This document shows, piece after piece, positions 1 through 13,179 of a DNA stretch of 64,000 nucleotides; positions within the stretch are counted from its first letter, which is position 1, and each line of letters starts with the position of its first letter. Under the pieces are notes generated by a model that worked only from the letters and a program-made list of their open reading frames with translations, searched no databases and had not been told where the DNA came from. This DNA is from Ligula intestinalis. Lineage: Eukaryota > Platyhelminthes > Cestoda > Diphyllobothriidea > Diphyllobothriidae. A program made the translations under genes and the position numbers. The stretch is from the NCBI GenBank assembly GCA_036362985.1, contig JAYGXS010000007.1:15659450-15723449 (forward strand). The letters run 5' to 3'.

Positions 1-1602
1 AATTTTCAGTAAACTGTTCAAATGACTGTGTGGGATTAGCAAGAGAATTACCCACTTGCGCAATGGTCGACGATATGTCGGCCGGGCCTTTGCTGTCGGC
101 GTTGATGTAGCTTGCGTGCATGTGGTATTTTGTGATTTAGCCACCGAGGATGGCAACTCCTCGTAGTCAGACAAAGAATCCGTAACAAAAGAATATTCTT
201 TGAATGACGAAGACGATTCTGCAGACGATGACGACAGCTGGCAGCTGGAAGGGAGCGTGTTCGTTAGCTTGCGCACGGCGGCTTGACTGAAGTGGAAGTG
301 CTATGTCACGCGTGAGTTGGCGCCTTCGGCCGGCCACTGAGTGTGCTGTGAAATCGATAATTTTCCCGAAGCTGGGCAGCTGTGCGGTCATTGGTTGGCG
401 CCCTTCCTTCTCCTCTCACTATGCCACCTTGCAAGCCGGAAAAAAAGCTTATGCTTTATTTGCCTATAAAGTTTCGGCCTTCTGGGTCGATATGTTCTTT
501 TCATCATCATCGAAAGAGGAAGAAGGGGTGCTTTCTAGGACTAAGATTTATTTTAGCTGACGTTTCAAAGACCTTCTCGCTTCCATCGCCAGAGCGTGGT
601 GACCGTTCTCCTGCTGGTATCAGTAAGTGTGTCCAACCCCTAGCCTGATACCCGCGTTTCAGTCGATTGTACAGATCGATTTTTTGGCTGTTTGAATTGC
701 TCGTGCCCTCACGAGCGCTACCATGAGGTGTGTTAAATCCTTTGTGTGCATCCTGAGCATTGCCACCTTCTCAGCTCACGGCTGCCGGCTGTCGGTCCTG
801 CGCATCTTCCTCTGCCCAACCTATTGCTCCCTTCCGAGCAGATGTTAGCCCTCTGCGGAGCGCTTGGTAGGCGGTATGAAGATCTATGGCTCTGTTTAGT
901 GTGCCAGTCGATGACCAACTTTCTAGCAGCAAGCTGGCCAGCTTGTCATAGGCTCGGCTTATTACCCTTGCTTTCTCAAAGGCGAACGTGTGCTTTTCAT
1001 GTCAAAGACCGTACGCAGTAGAGTAAGAGTTCACATAATTATATGACGCTTTGTTTACTTTTTTCCGGGAACACGATGCTTCGAATGGTTTTATTACCAT
1101 ATTCTTTATTTACGCTGTATGACTTCATTCATACCTATCCAGCAATCAATATTGCTAGATAAAACAGAAGCCAAATTATTTTAGAATATGATCAAATCCC
1201 ATTAACGTATACATGGTAGAACGTCCTAAACGTACTATACCCTAAGTAGACTAAAAAAGCTGTAATACTCGTGGATGCACTCTTTACTCATGTTTATAAC
1301 ATTAGATTGAGAAAGCATGCGTAGTGATAGAGAAGAATGTTCGCCTTAATATAGTGATGCTCCACCATATAAAAATAGAGTGCAGCTCTAATCGAAATCT
1401 ACCTAAAAAGGTCGAATTTATGTAGACATTCTCCACAAATATATCGTTAGTATCTGGTAAAAGTTATTTTATTTATTCATTGGGATTGTTTAATTTGAAA
1501 CGGCACCCATGACAATGATTGTGCATTTGGCATGAACGCTTGCGATTCTCAGTTTCTCGTGATCTATTTAGGGTGGCTGTCACATTTTCCTGTTTTTATT
1601 AG
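1..1602. other. Non-coding, presumed NIM1K intron or upstream region
   Basis: I recognise no gene, RNA or element here. Bases 1-1020 are of mixed composition with only short ORFs that do not resemble known proteins. From about 1020 the sequence is AT-rich. Because the exon at 1603 starts in the middle of a kinase domain, this stretch is best read as the intron before it. The pyrimidine-rich acceptor lies at about 1590-1602. Confidence 0.4.
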
Positions 1603-1879
1603 ATCTTTAGCAGCGATTTCGTGGCCTTTTTCCAACGTTGGCTAAATTTAACAATTTGTATGCATAAGCATGACAGAAAAATTACTCACCGCGACATAAA
1701 GGCTGAGAACGTCTTCTTCGCTGTTCGATTGCTGATAACTGATTCTTCCGAGAATTCCTCCACATCGGAATCCTTTCAAAGAAGAGAGTGTGCTGGAACG
1801 GATTTACAAATGAAGATTTTCGATGAAAACAATAATACTCGACACCAGATACGAAACTGTTCTTCATTGAATTTTCCAG
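1603..1879 (+). CDS. NIM1K: NIM1-like Ser/Thr kinase, exon with catalytic loop (HRD)
   Basis: This exon encodes the catalytic loop of a CAMK/AMPK-related protein kinase. The text MHKHDRKITHRDIKAENVFF contains HRD (1687-1695), the AMPK-family lysine and the asparagine of HRDxKxxN. HRD-KAENVF is typical of NIM1, SIK and MARK kinases, and the later exons point to NIM1. After ENVFF come about 53 more residues, rich in Ser, Asn and acidic residues, up to a good donor (CAG|GTAATT at 1880). In known NIM1 proteins only about five residues separate ENVFY from the DFG strand, so this is a lineage-specific insertion. The acceptor is probably TTATTAG before 1603; a second AG before 1611 is possible. The exon ends in phase 1 and joins 8925 to make a Gly codon. 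N-lobe exons are not visible and should lie before base 1. Confidence 0.78.
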
Positions 1880-3227
1880 GTAATTATTAAATGCTGGTGT
1901 CCAAGTCTTTTAGTCCGACTAAAACATGGAGAAAAAGCAGCTTCTTTTATTTACAAATTTCTGTACACTTTCTATGGTCAATTTCAGGTCAAAAAATTAT
2001 GGAAAAATAGAACCGTAAATGTTTGTTTTCTTTTTTATTAGAATTAATTTAAAGGTACTCTTACAGTTCACATTGTATGCCTTCTTATACTGAGTAATTT
2101 TTAAATGCCAGCTGCATTCTAAAATGTCCTGTTATTATAAACAATTTATGACAGGTCATGTTGCATTTAAGTGGAATTTAGCGTTGCTTTTTTTCAGCGT
2201 TCTAAAAGAGCAGGAATGCACTTTAAGGAAACACTTTATCCGTTTCCGTACCTCCATCTAAGGCACATTTTTACTTGAAGTGCTTACTTTCATCAGACCG
2301 GTCTCTTTATTATACACATTGGACATATGTAGTTGTCTAACAAGTTAGTTAACCCTGGTGGGCAGTTAAGAAACGGTAGTTCTATAAGAACCACATGTGT
2401 TTACGTATATTCTCATGCGTATTCTCATACGTATATTCTCATAAATTAGTTTGTCGTGAAAGGGGAACATTGACGAGAATACATTTTCTTTTGACAACTA
2501 CTCAAGTGACCAGTATACTTACATCTATGCTAGCAGAGTCAATTCAATTATGTAAGTGATGCGGGTGGGTGGGAAATTTTTGTCTTCCTAAAACATGTGG
2601 GATGGAGGAAATATGCGGGGATAACGGGAGACAGTGATGAGAAATCTAGGCAGCTATAAGATATTACGGGTCGCATCATATACCGCTTGCATGTCCCTTA
2701 CCCGCGCCCAACCGTGGCTCCACACAGGTAGGCTCCGTCTGCCGGTTACACACGGTAACCCTCCTGACCGACAGACGAAACCATATGCATGTATCCAGTG
2801 TTGTTTATCCCTACACCCGGTAATTCTGCTTTCCCAATCCCCACTCCTTCAATCCTTCCCCAATTAAAACTGTCTCACACAGAGGACGACATGAAATATC
2901 GTAGGCTGTCTAGATTAGATCGGGTGGCTTTTAACTAAATTGAGTCGTTCCACATAGTAGAATCTGATAGTCATGTGGTATGTTTAAGCAGCCGTATTTA
3001 GGGACAGCACTGCTTGCTCCCTTGAGAGGAACCGTAAACACTAATTGGGAAAGTACATTACTTACAAGTATACCGTGGCTTCTAGATTCAAGACTGCGGG
3101 TCAAACCATAATACTGGACAGAAAAAACACTTGCCCCATCCTTTATGTCCATAAGTGACGCTGCTAGGGGTGAATACGGCCATTATCGTAGCATGGAATT
3201 TTCATTTTGCCCATCCGCGGGGTGATC
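1880..3227 (+). other. NIM1K: NIM1K intron, AT-rich
   Basis: This is the start of the roughly 7-kb intron between the HRD and DFG exons. It is AT-rich with no recognisable gene. At about 2400-2445 a short imperfect repeat of the unit ACGTATATTCTCAT occurs three times. From about 3228 the intron holds a LINE. Confidence 0.5.
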
Positions 3228-3965
3228 GATAAGAAAAAAGGAAGCAATAGTCGCTCAAGAAAGGGCACTTCACAGGATACCTGCTCTAAGCGAGGCCCGC
3301 TTCTAGGAACAAGGGCAACTGGAGGAGGTAATCGCTGGCTACAAATTCGTCTGGAACGGTTGCCAAAAGGCACAACTGCGCAAAGCTGTCGTTGCCTTAG
3401 CCATCCCTAAAGACATCGTTGGAGAACTGTTCTGTCTGCTGCAGGACATCAAAGAGTGGCTCATGACTACGCATACGTCTGCAGGGAGACAAATCCAATA
3501 TTTGTATTTAGTTTCGTCGTGCCTCCAATAACCAGCTCTAACAAGGCAAACACGAGTTCTACAAAGACTCACCTACACTCCTGGCGACGGTTCCCAAGAC
3601 AGACCGAGGTATTGTTCTTGTTGACTTCGGTGCCGACTTCAAGCCGGACCTCCATCGTCTTAGCAGCTATAATGGGAACGACTTCTTTTTTCTAGCCTGG
3701 GCGAAGATCGCCTCCTGCTAACCTTCACTTTCCACCTTCCGACACGAGATACTGCAACGCGCAGGTACGCCCGATTGTGGCGATGGCAACTGGTGGACTG
3801 CGTTCTCGTCTGGAAACGGGATCGAAAGCATGTGCCTGTAAACAAGGTAGTCTGTGAAGTCGATGGCTGAGCAGATCTCCATCTCATAATTTAAATGACG
3901 AAGTTCCGCTGCAATATCGTAAGAAACCACGAAGTAAGTGGCCACCAGCTGAGTTAAATACTACT
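3228..3965 (+). pseudogene. LINE AP-like endonuclease domain, degraded
   Basis: The reading KEAIVAQERALHRIPALSEA, a stop, then EQGQLEE and GYKFVWNGCQKAQLRK, matches the start of the endonuclease of the zinc-finger-tailed flatworm LINE, where SETRF corresponds to SEARF here. Further on, after frame changes, come LLLTFTFHLP and QLVDCVLVWKRDR, matching the region LTNTFFRLP...LLDYVLVRRRDQ before the conserved TDH box; here the TDH is decayed to ADLH. The normal role is nicking target DNA for target-primed reverse transcription. At least four frame changes or stops show that it is non-functional. Confidence 0.68.
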
Positions 3966-4269
3966 TTGCTCGTCGCTTCCATTTCAGTAATCAGGTGGCC
4001 CAATACCATGAATAATTGCTATTTCTTTGCGACAAAACCACCATGGAGGTAGCGATACCACCTGCACAACGTCATCCTCCCGTCCTTACGTCGTAAATAT
4101 CCGGATTTTCTTGACGAAAACGACGCTTATGGACAAACTAACAATTACGTTCTAGGAGATGGGTCAGCACTGATATGTACTTCTGTATTTCGAGTATAAG
4201 ACAATCGTCCATGTCCACAAGCCGAAAGGGATTTGTAAATCTGTGATACGCACAGAAGCACCCCATTGC

Positions 4270-4760
4270 TTAAAGCTGCTGCCAATATCTTCGCAAACAT
4301 TCTCAGCCATCTAACTGGCCATCAGGCATACGGACTTTGTCCGGAAAGCTAATATGGTTTTCGATTTTGCCACGGAACCACCAACATGATCTTTTGAGGT
4401 GGTCATCTACGCGTGCGTTGCCACGATATGCAGACATACCTCTTCACGACCGTTGTGGATCTGACAAAAGCCGTCAACACGGTGAATCACGATCAACTCT
4501 GAAAAATCACATAGAACTTCGACCAGCCTTAGCAATTTACTGTCATAGTGCGCGCCAGAGACAGCGGGACAGCTTAATCAGCGTTTGCAGTGACCAGTGA
4601 AGTTAATCAGGATTGCACACTGGCTTCCAATATTTTGGGTCTCATGTGCTCCGTTATGCTGATAGATGCATACCCTCAAAAGTGTCCAGATATTAGCATC
4701 TTCATTGAATATTCTATCCTCCAGGAAGTGCGGCAAGGTCTTCACGGTGAGGCAAATAGT
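4270..4760 (+). pseudogene. LINE reverse transcriptase, N-terminal half, degraded
   Basis: Successive segments match RT motifs: ANIFANILSHL and LCPESxYGFR (motif 1/2 region), RGTTNMIF-like text, then LFTTVVDLTKAVNTVNHDQL around 4440-4500, equivalent to FVDLTKAFDTVNRDGL, which carries the first catalytic Asp. At 4590-4670 TSEVNQDCTLASNILGLMCS then VMLIDAY matches the NGVKQGC..PTLFSLMFSAMLMDAY block. The expected FADD motif cannot be found cleanly downstream. Stops interrupt several places, for example directly after DQL. Confidence 0.7.
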
Positions 4761-4799
4761 ATAAAACTCATGCCAACTGTGCTATTGAGTGATTTAGCA

Positions 4800-6640
4800 G
4801 GTGAAAACGTTTTAGAGAAGAAAGCTAGGTACTGAGTTGACTTAAAAGGTGCTGCTGTACCTTAGAGGCATCGACCAGAAGGGAGATATGACCTCCGTGA
4901 GCCTAATGGCTCGGTAGATTTTAATAATGTATTGCAGTCTCCACATTAAGAACAGCGAAAACGTCTTCAGACAGCTCAAATTGACCTTTGAGACTCGAGA
5001 GGAGACTAGGTTTGGAGGCTTCCACGGTAGAAATTGACTATATTAACCAGCGCTGCAATTGAGACTTGAAAGGTGAAGATGGAACTTCATGAATGCTCGC
5101 GAGTTTTGTAAGACGAGGATGGATGCTGTTGGAGCAGAACATATTTGCGAGAAACTCTAGGAAGTGGACGCGGAATAAAAACTTGAACAGGCAGAGATCA
5201 ATGCCAAATCGTTGAACGCTGTAGAACAACGTTGCAAGAAGGTCCATGTTCCTCAACCGTAGAGCTGGCCATCAAGGGGTTGTCAATATAGGAGAAGGCT
5301 AAGGGTAGAATGCAAAGCACTCTGTCCACGAAAATTCAGGACGTCCGAAAGGTGTTACAGACTCAAAATGAAATACATACGAACATAAACAGGCCGAATA
5401 AGTTGTTTATTACCATTTTTGCCGTCTTCCGGGACAATAAGGTACGATTCAAGGCCAGAATCACCTCGCTCTTTGAAAAGAGAGACTTATTGAATAGGGA
5501 ATTGGCAAAATGTTGAGGGTGCAGGACAATAAAGGACGTTTAAGATTAGACGAATACGACCAGCGTATTAGGCGAAAAGCTACCGATTAGCACGATTCAA
5601 GTCATTATCCAAGACTGCGAGTTAGAAGGACACCTCAAAAGGAAAGGTTCCTTGAACGGTGGACTGGATTGTTTAGTCATATATACGCGGGTGATAGCAA
5701 TCGACCGGAAGGTCGAAAGCGGCGATTAATTATGTACTTTGAATGGCACGGGCCATGTCAACGACTAAAAAGGCCCATGAGGGTGAGGTTACAAGGGATG
5801 AAGGTGGCAATTAACGACCCGTTTCTGCTACCGTCTGTGGCAATGAGTTCGAGAGGTTATCCGAAACATCAGGCGAATAAAAGTCTTATCACAGAAATTG
5901 CTCCTACTTCTCAATTAACGAAGAGTTGATGGCCTGGAGGTTGAGGCACCGGCAGTCGACAGCTGTGGGAGGGAATAAACTCAGCCGAACACCAGTATCT
6001 AACCAAGTAATTACGGTTGTCGCAGGCATGGTAGATGAGGCCAGTGATAGAGCTAATGGTTGCAATAACTTTTGGCATGATCCCTTTAACACTTTTGCTT
6101 TGATTGAAACTGAATGAATAAAAAGAAGAGCAGCAACGATCTTTGGCACCAAAGGTGGTGTAATACCAGCAGGTGGTGGCTCTGTTGGAAAGATGTGAAT
6201 AAGGACACTGGGAATGCCAGATAGATGACATCTGTGGGCTCTGTGATGGAGCAGACTCTGTTTTTGAATAGAAGTCGCATTTCAGATTTAAAGTGTGAGA
6301 ATGGAAATGCAGGACACGTTGTGGAAGTGGAAAGGCATCAAGTCACAGCTTGACGAGGTTGTGCATCTTCATCAGCTCTTTGGCCATCCGAGCAAATTTC
6401 CTCTCTGAAAGGAAGTCAGAAGCTGTGATGTGATAGAAAGAAGATTAGCGATCGAAAGAATAATCAGTTATCGAACTTGGGAGCAAACGCTAGAGTTCCC
6501 AATGATCGACAAAATGAAGGTTCCTAAATTACAAATCGAGACGTATAAGTTTTGACAAACTTTGCCTGCTACCATTTTCTTAATCGCTGTCACAAATCCC
6601 GCGATGGCACCCACGATGACAGCGATCATCTCTTTCGCCC
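4800..6640 (+). other. Unassigned part of the LINE, or insertion in it
   Basis: The stretch lies between the RT block and the zinc-finger block of the LINE. Short open runs exist on both strands (for example 5310-5516 and 5669-5929 on +, 5911-6231 on -), but none looks like an RT thumb or any family I know. The base composition resembles old coding DNA more than intron. It may be the diverged C-terminal half of the RT or another degraded element. Confidence 0.35.
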
Positions 6641-6689
6641 TCTTTATTGGAGAGAACACTTCCGGCGTCTCCTTAACCACCACGGTCAT

Positions 6690-7352
6690 GACCTAACCTT
6701 ATTGTGGTTGCACCTTCAGATTGCATATCGTCCTGCTCGGTCACTTGTGGATTCATCGCACGGTGATAGGCAAACCAATGTCAAGGGCCTCGGCATGTAG
6801 CCGACACATCGGACTCAGCTGCACGCACTGCCCTTGCAAATTCAGACACCGCAGGAGCCTATTCAGCTGCATAATAATCCCCATCAGAGGAGTTCACCAC
6901 ATTGTCAACAGGCCAAACCCAACATGTGTGTACGACAAATCTCCCACCTTCAACTCTGCCAATTCTTCTTCCACCAGCGTCTTCGCCATTACCAGCATTC
7001 ATACTGCCAGCAGCATAACAGCCGCCACTCATTTATGAACGTTCACCCGACCGCAAATAGAACTCATCGGTCCCCCTCTGCCTTGCGATCCGACAGAGGC
7101 CCTGACAACTGTAGCAGCTGGTGATATAGGCGACACAATTCGCCTATAATAGCTGCCAACTTATCCTGCTCATAATGATGCCACACCTGCACATCTACCA
7201 TCGGCCTCGTCGGTCATTCGCGAATCTGCTGCAATGAAGTAAGCATACCAATGCCTAGAACGTCGCCATATACCCGCCTTGATTCTCCGCACTGTCCACG
7301 CAAATTCAGTCCACACATGAGCCTGCTCAGTCATATGGGCATCCATGAAACT
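6690..7352 (+). pseudogene. C2H2 zinc-finger tail of the LINE
   Basis: Four finger-like units remain. Around 6705-6765 YCGCTFRLHIVLLGHLWIHR matches a C2H2 finger of the CDRTFTSRIGLVGHLRIHRT type. A second reads CTHCPCKFRHRRSLFS (about 6815-6865). A third, around 7185-7230, keeps IGLVGHSRI. A fourth, around 7285-7350, reads PHCPRKFSPHMSLLSHMGIH. The spacers between pairs are Pro, Ser and Thr-rich, as in the intact family. These fingers probably bind nucleic acid for the element. Frames change between units, so no continuous protein remains. Confidence 0.7.
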
Positions 7353-7372
7353 AATCAACTAAATATTAAGCT

Positions 7373-10184
<2,812 letters not shown>

Positions 10185-10275
10185 TTTGTTCAACCCGAAC
10201 CCACGAGCGCAATGGTGTGCCTTGAACACAGCCAAGGTGCTAATCCCCTGAGCTACGAAGTACTGGTCGGGACCC
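10185..10275 (-). repeat. tRNA-like pseudogene or tRNA-derived SINE head
   Basis: On the minus strand a good Pol III box A (TAGCTCAGGGGATTAGC, + coordinates 10239-10255) is followed by a 5-bp anticodon-like stem (CCTTG/CAAGG, 10221-10237) and a weaker box B (GTGGGTTCGGGTTG, 10191-10204). The loop does not give a clear anticodon and the acceptor stem does not close, so this is a tRNA-derived repeat rather than a functional tRNA. It sits inside the 1.6-kb NIM1K intron. Confidence 0.5.
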
Positions 10276-10698
10276 ATGCATTTAGTCTCATTTGGGTCAC
10301 GCTACTCACTTAGCTTTTGCGATGAAGTCTGAGGAAGTAAACTGACTGTTCAAGCGAAATTCCCAACGCACTATATCTAGAATCAACCACATGACTACCG
10401 CCCGTTTCCTTATAATGTAGTATTATTCTGATTTCCGTATCCCCTTCTATTATTAAATTCATATTTTTGTTTAACCCAGCATTGTTACATTAATAGCCAA
10501 AAGAATAGGATGCAAACTAATTATTCCTGTCGGATGATATTCTAAATAATCGTCTGTCAGGTGTGCATCTTTTTAAAATTTAAATAATATCTTACATGTC
10601 TGTGATTTATTAATTGGTTTTGCGACCGCATGCTTGTAAGGAATTTTATATACCATTTATATTTGGCAGTGCACTTACGAATTTTATTTTACTTTCAG
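10276..10698 (+). other. NIM1K: NIM1K intron, AT-rich
   Basis: AT-rich intron sequence ends in the acceptor TTTTACTTTCAG (10687-10698). Nothing else was recognised. Confidence 0.55.
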
Positions 10699-11026
10699 CT
10701 ACCTCGGACCTCCAGTCGACATGTGGGCATTAGGAGTTCTTCTTTTTTACCTTCTGGTAGGATTTCTGCCCTTTCGCGGTCGAACCGTCGGCCAGCTGCG
10801 TAAAACTATATTGGAATGCCAGCAGGTGAAAATCCCACTGCACCTTTCCGCATCGGCGAGCAATTTAATAAGACAACTCCTTCGTAAAAATCCACTGAGT
10901 CGCCCCATGGCGGCTAAGATCATTAGCGATGCCACAAGCCCCTCACCAGCACTTCGAGCAACGCCTGTGACTGAAACGCAAGATGGTTCGCACGCCAGAA
11001 GAACGGAGCCATGGTTGAGTGGACAG
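10699..11026 (+). CDS. NIM1K: NIM1-like kinase, exon with C-lobe subdomains IX-XI
   Basis: The first base completes a Ser codon from the previous exon. The exon then reads YLGPPVDMWALGVLLFYLLV and GFLPFRGRTVGQLRKTIL. DMWALGVLL is subdomain IX with its invariant Asp, and PFR-TV-L-K-IL is the NIM1 form of subdomain X. The text IRQLLRKNPLSRP matches subdomain XI, where the usual Arg of the kinase fold (P-x-R) is present. The likely donor is after CAG at 11026 (GTTTTT, not strong), giving a phase-0 end that matches the exon at 25296. The frame stays open past this donor to 11137, so a longer exon is possible: GQVFPKAYPRF could also match the conserved region after the kinase domain. Confidence 0.88.
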
Positions 11027-12245
11027 GTTTTTCCAAAGGCCTACCCACGTTTTATGATAAGCTCAATTGTGCGTTGTTTATTCTGTTTTTTTTTGTACCT
11101 TATACGCACGAGAGAACTGCAAGTAACAATTTTCTGCTGAAAGTTCTGAAGGATTTTTAGAGTTAAATATATAACAGCACCCTTTATTAGCTAATATGAT
11201 GGTTAGCTCCATAAATATATCATACTCTATCTCGCATTTTTAAAAACTAGGGGACTCACAATTAAATCTAGTCGATACCTAGGAAATAGGGCAATGCCCT
11301 GCAGTAGCTAAGTCCGCCAGCGAATATGCTATGAAGCTTTTTAACTTAAAGTACTACAAACGCTTTTTATTCAAAAGTCTTTCTCAATCAGTCTGACTCT
11401 ATGAATTGAAAATGTGTTTGAAGGTTCATTTTATATTAGTGGCCCAAAGAAGTGCTAGATGAAAAACGACATCTACAGCTTTTGCACATTTTGGAACAAC
11501 TGCATGAAGCACAACCTTTCGGCCGCCCTTGAAAAGCACATTTATGATCCTCTTATCATCGAATTAATCGATAGCGAGCTCAATATTAATTTTGCCCAAC
11601 ATCATCCATTACAAACTGCGAAACTGTATACAGTCAATTCATCCATGCGTTTAAGCCTTATTAAGGAATCATCTGAGGTAACGGTTTTGTAACTTATGTT
11701 ACCAAGACGTCTGAAGACCCTTGTGGCACTTTTCGCTTCACAGTGAGGCACTTTTTGAACAAAGAGGAGTCGTGCTACGAAGGATAGCCCGATGTACGAG
11801 CATTGGAGTAGAAAAACTTTATAAAAGATTGGCAAGACTGACAGATGCTGTGTGAGAATTTGACGATGAAAGGTTCCCCAGAGCAGATTTGCGGAAGAGC
11901 TTTGTCCACAGATAAGTTTCAGAGCATTAAATACAAAAAGTCGAACATAAAGTAAGTGGGCGTACAGGAGCATCACTCGCAGTGCCTTGGTTTTTATGAA
12001 ACTGACATTTTCCCGTGACTCCCCTCTACGGTCCGATGAAGGCATACCGGATAAAAGACTGAGACAGGCCTACCCTCTCCTACATTTGGCATGGCGCAAT
12101 GGATGTTTGGTCGTCTTAATTTTGCGGCCAATGTTTCGCCCAAATAATAGTTCCTACAAATTAAGTCCCTGACACATTAATTACATGAAGTTTGACTCAT
12201 ATAAAATCTACGATATTTTGATATAATTAAGCTCGAAACATCGAT
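11027..12245 (+). other. NIM1K intron with unassigned ORFs
   Basis: This is the start of the 14-kb intron before the C-terminal exon. A 147-codon minus-strand ORF (11602-12045) and a 77-codon plus-strand ORF (11459-11692) occur, but neither resembles a family I know. The minus-strand ORF is hydrophobic and Leu/Phe-rich, perhaps chance. Its GC-richer context (11700-12150) hints at an old unrecognised repeat. Confidence 0.4.
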
Positions 12246-12249
12246 TTCA

Positions 12250-12785
12250 CAACAACTAACGGTAGACTTGACGGAAATACTGACTGGACGCCAGGACGCC
12301 AGAACGAGATTAATAAGTCCCTGGAGTCGAAACATCTTTTCGAGTGCTTACTAAACTGCCTAAAAACCTATTTTACCTTCACCAAAATAATAAATGGTAT
12401 TCCCACGGGCTAGTTCCATCAAGTTTTATTGCCAAAATAGTCCTTTAACGAATAAAAAACTCATAAGTCACAGAGTGTCAACCAAAGTCCATGTGTTCGT
12501 TATGTCGCCGACAGTTTTGTTGCTGTAAAAATGACTTCCACCTTTAAAATTACTAAATTCAGTTGCCTCGAATACCGCTGATGTTCAATTGGGTACCTGC
12601 AAACTGCAGTTGTCAGAAAAGCCACCAACGTAAAGCAAACAATAAACTGCAATAAGGATCGCCCTCTGCCTTTTAAACGTCGCCGTGTGTGAACTGTATC
12701 CCAATGAATCGAAGCACTTCAGCACGCCAGCAAATATGCAATCTGAGGATCTATACATGCATAACCTCTGCATAGCTAACAGATA
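12250..12785 (+). pseudogene. Penelope-like element RT fragment, degraded
   Basis: LLNCLKTYFTFTKIINGIPT (12347-12410) matches the PLE motif LCLKTYFTFNGTIYEQVKGTPMG. RYVADSFVAV (about 12500-12530) corresponds to the catalytic RYVDDTFVVI with the first Asp of YVDD lost. LQTAVVRKATNVKQTINCNK (about 12598-12660) matches the thumb region LKTQVFRKATNTMQVLN. The frame changes at least three times. Compared with the better-kept PLE at 38813-40447, the copy covers about a third of the RT and has neither the N-terminus nor a recognisable GIY-YIG part. A mariner-type element follows ten bases later. Confidence 0.66.
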
Positions 12786-12794
12786 CCCAAACTA

Positions 12795-13179
12795 CAGGAT
12801 GTCCCAAAATTTGTACACATTTTTATATCATTTTAAACTTGGTGTTTATTAAAATATTATTTCAAAAATGTAAAAATATTTAAAAGTATCATTTTATTAT
12901 TCTTCCCTGCATTTGACTAGTGCAATAGTGGCTGAAGTGAGAGAAACCATTGAAGAAGAATGCACCCAAATACCAAAGGAATTGTTTCATAGTGTGCGCG
13001 ATTCCAGTGCTTCGCGCTCTTAGCAGTGTCATGATCAAAACGGACGTCAGTTTGAGAAAATTAAGTGAAAAAACAATAAAATGATATTTTTAAATATTTA
13101 TTTACATTTTTTATAATAACATTATGTTAAACACCAATTTTACAATTATTTTAAATGTGTATAATTTTGGGATACCCTG
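12795..13179. mobile_element. Short mariner/Tc1-type element with about 95-bp inverted repeats
   Basis: The element starts CAGGATGTCCCAAAATTTGT and ends with the inverted equivalent (13160-13179, CAGGGTATCCCAAAATTATA on the other strand). The inverted similarity runs about 95 bases inward on both sides with scattered differences, including the blocks TTGGTGTTTA and AAAATGTAAA. Between the arms, codon-like text IEEECTQIPKELFHSVRDSS (about 12951-13010) and NGRQFE resemble the C-terminal end of a mariner transposase. TA precedes the left end; the right flank reads AA, so a TA target duplication is at best half kept. It is an internally deleted, non-autonomous copy. Confidence 0.78.

Larger units (their letters stand above)
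3228..7362 (+). mobile_element. Decayed non-LTR retrotransposon with C2H2 zinc-finger tail
   Basis: An old LINE copy lies in the NIM1K intron on the same strand. Three blocks occur in the expected order: AP endonuclease (3228-3965), reverse transcriptase (4270-4760) and zinc fingers (6690-7352). The frame changes often and stops are frequent, so the copy is dead. The 1.9 kb between the RT and the fingers could not be aligned by eye with the missing RT thumb region. It may hold another insertion. I relate the element to LINEs common in tapeworm genomes whose ORF2 ends in repeated HCPRTF-type C2H2 fingers. The assignment is by memory of the family and is not searched. Element ends and target-site duplication were not found. 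Confidence 0.72.

Noticed and set aside
11602..12045. 147-codon minus-strand ORF as a gene
   Set aside because: Hydrophobic text without any recognisable motif, splice context or neighbouring exons; may be chance or an old repeat.
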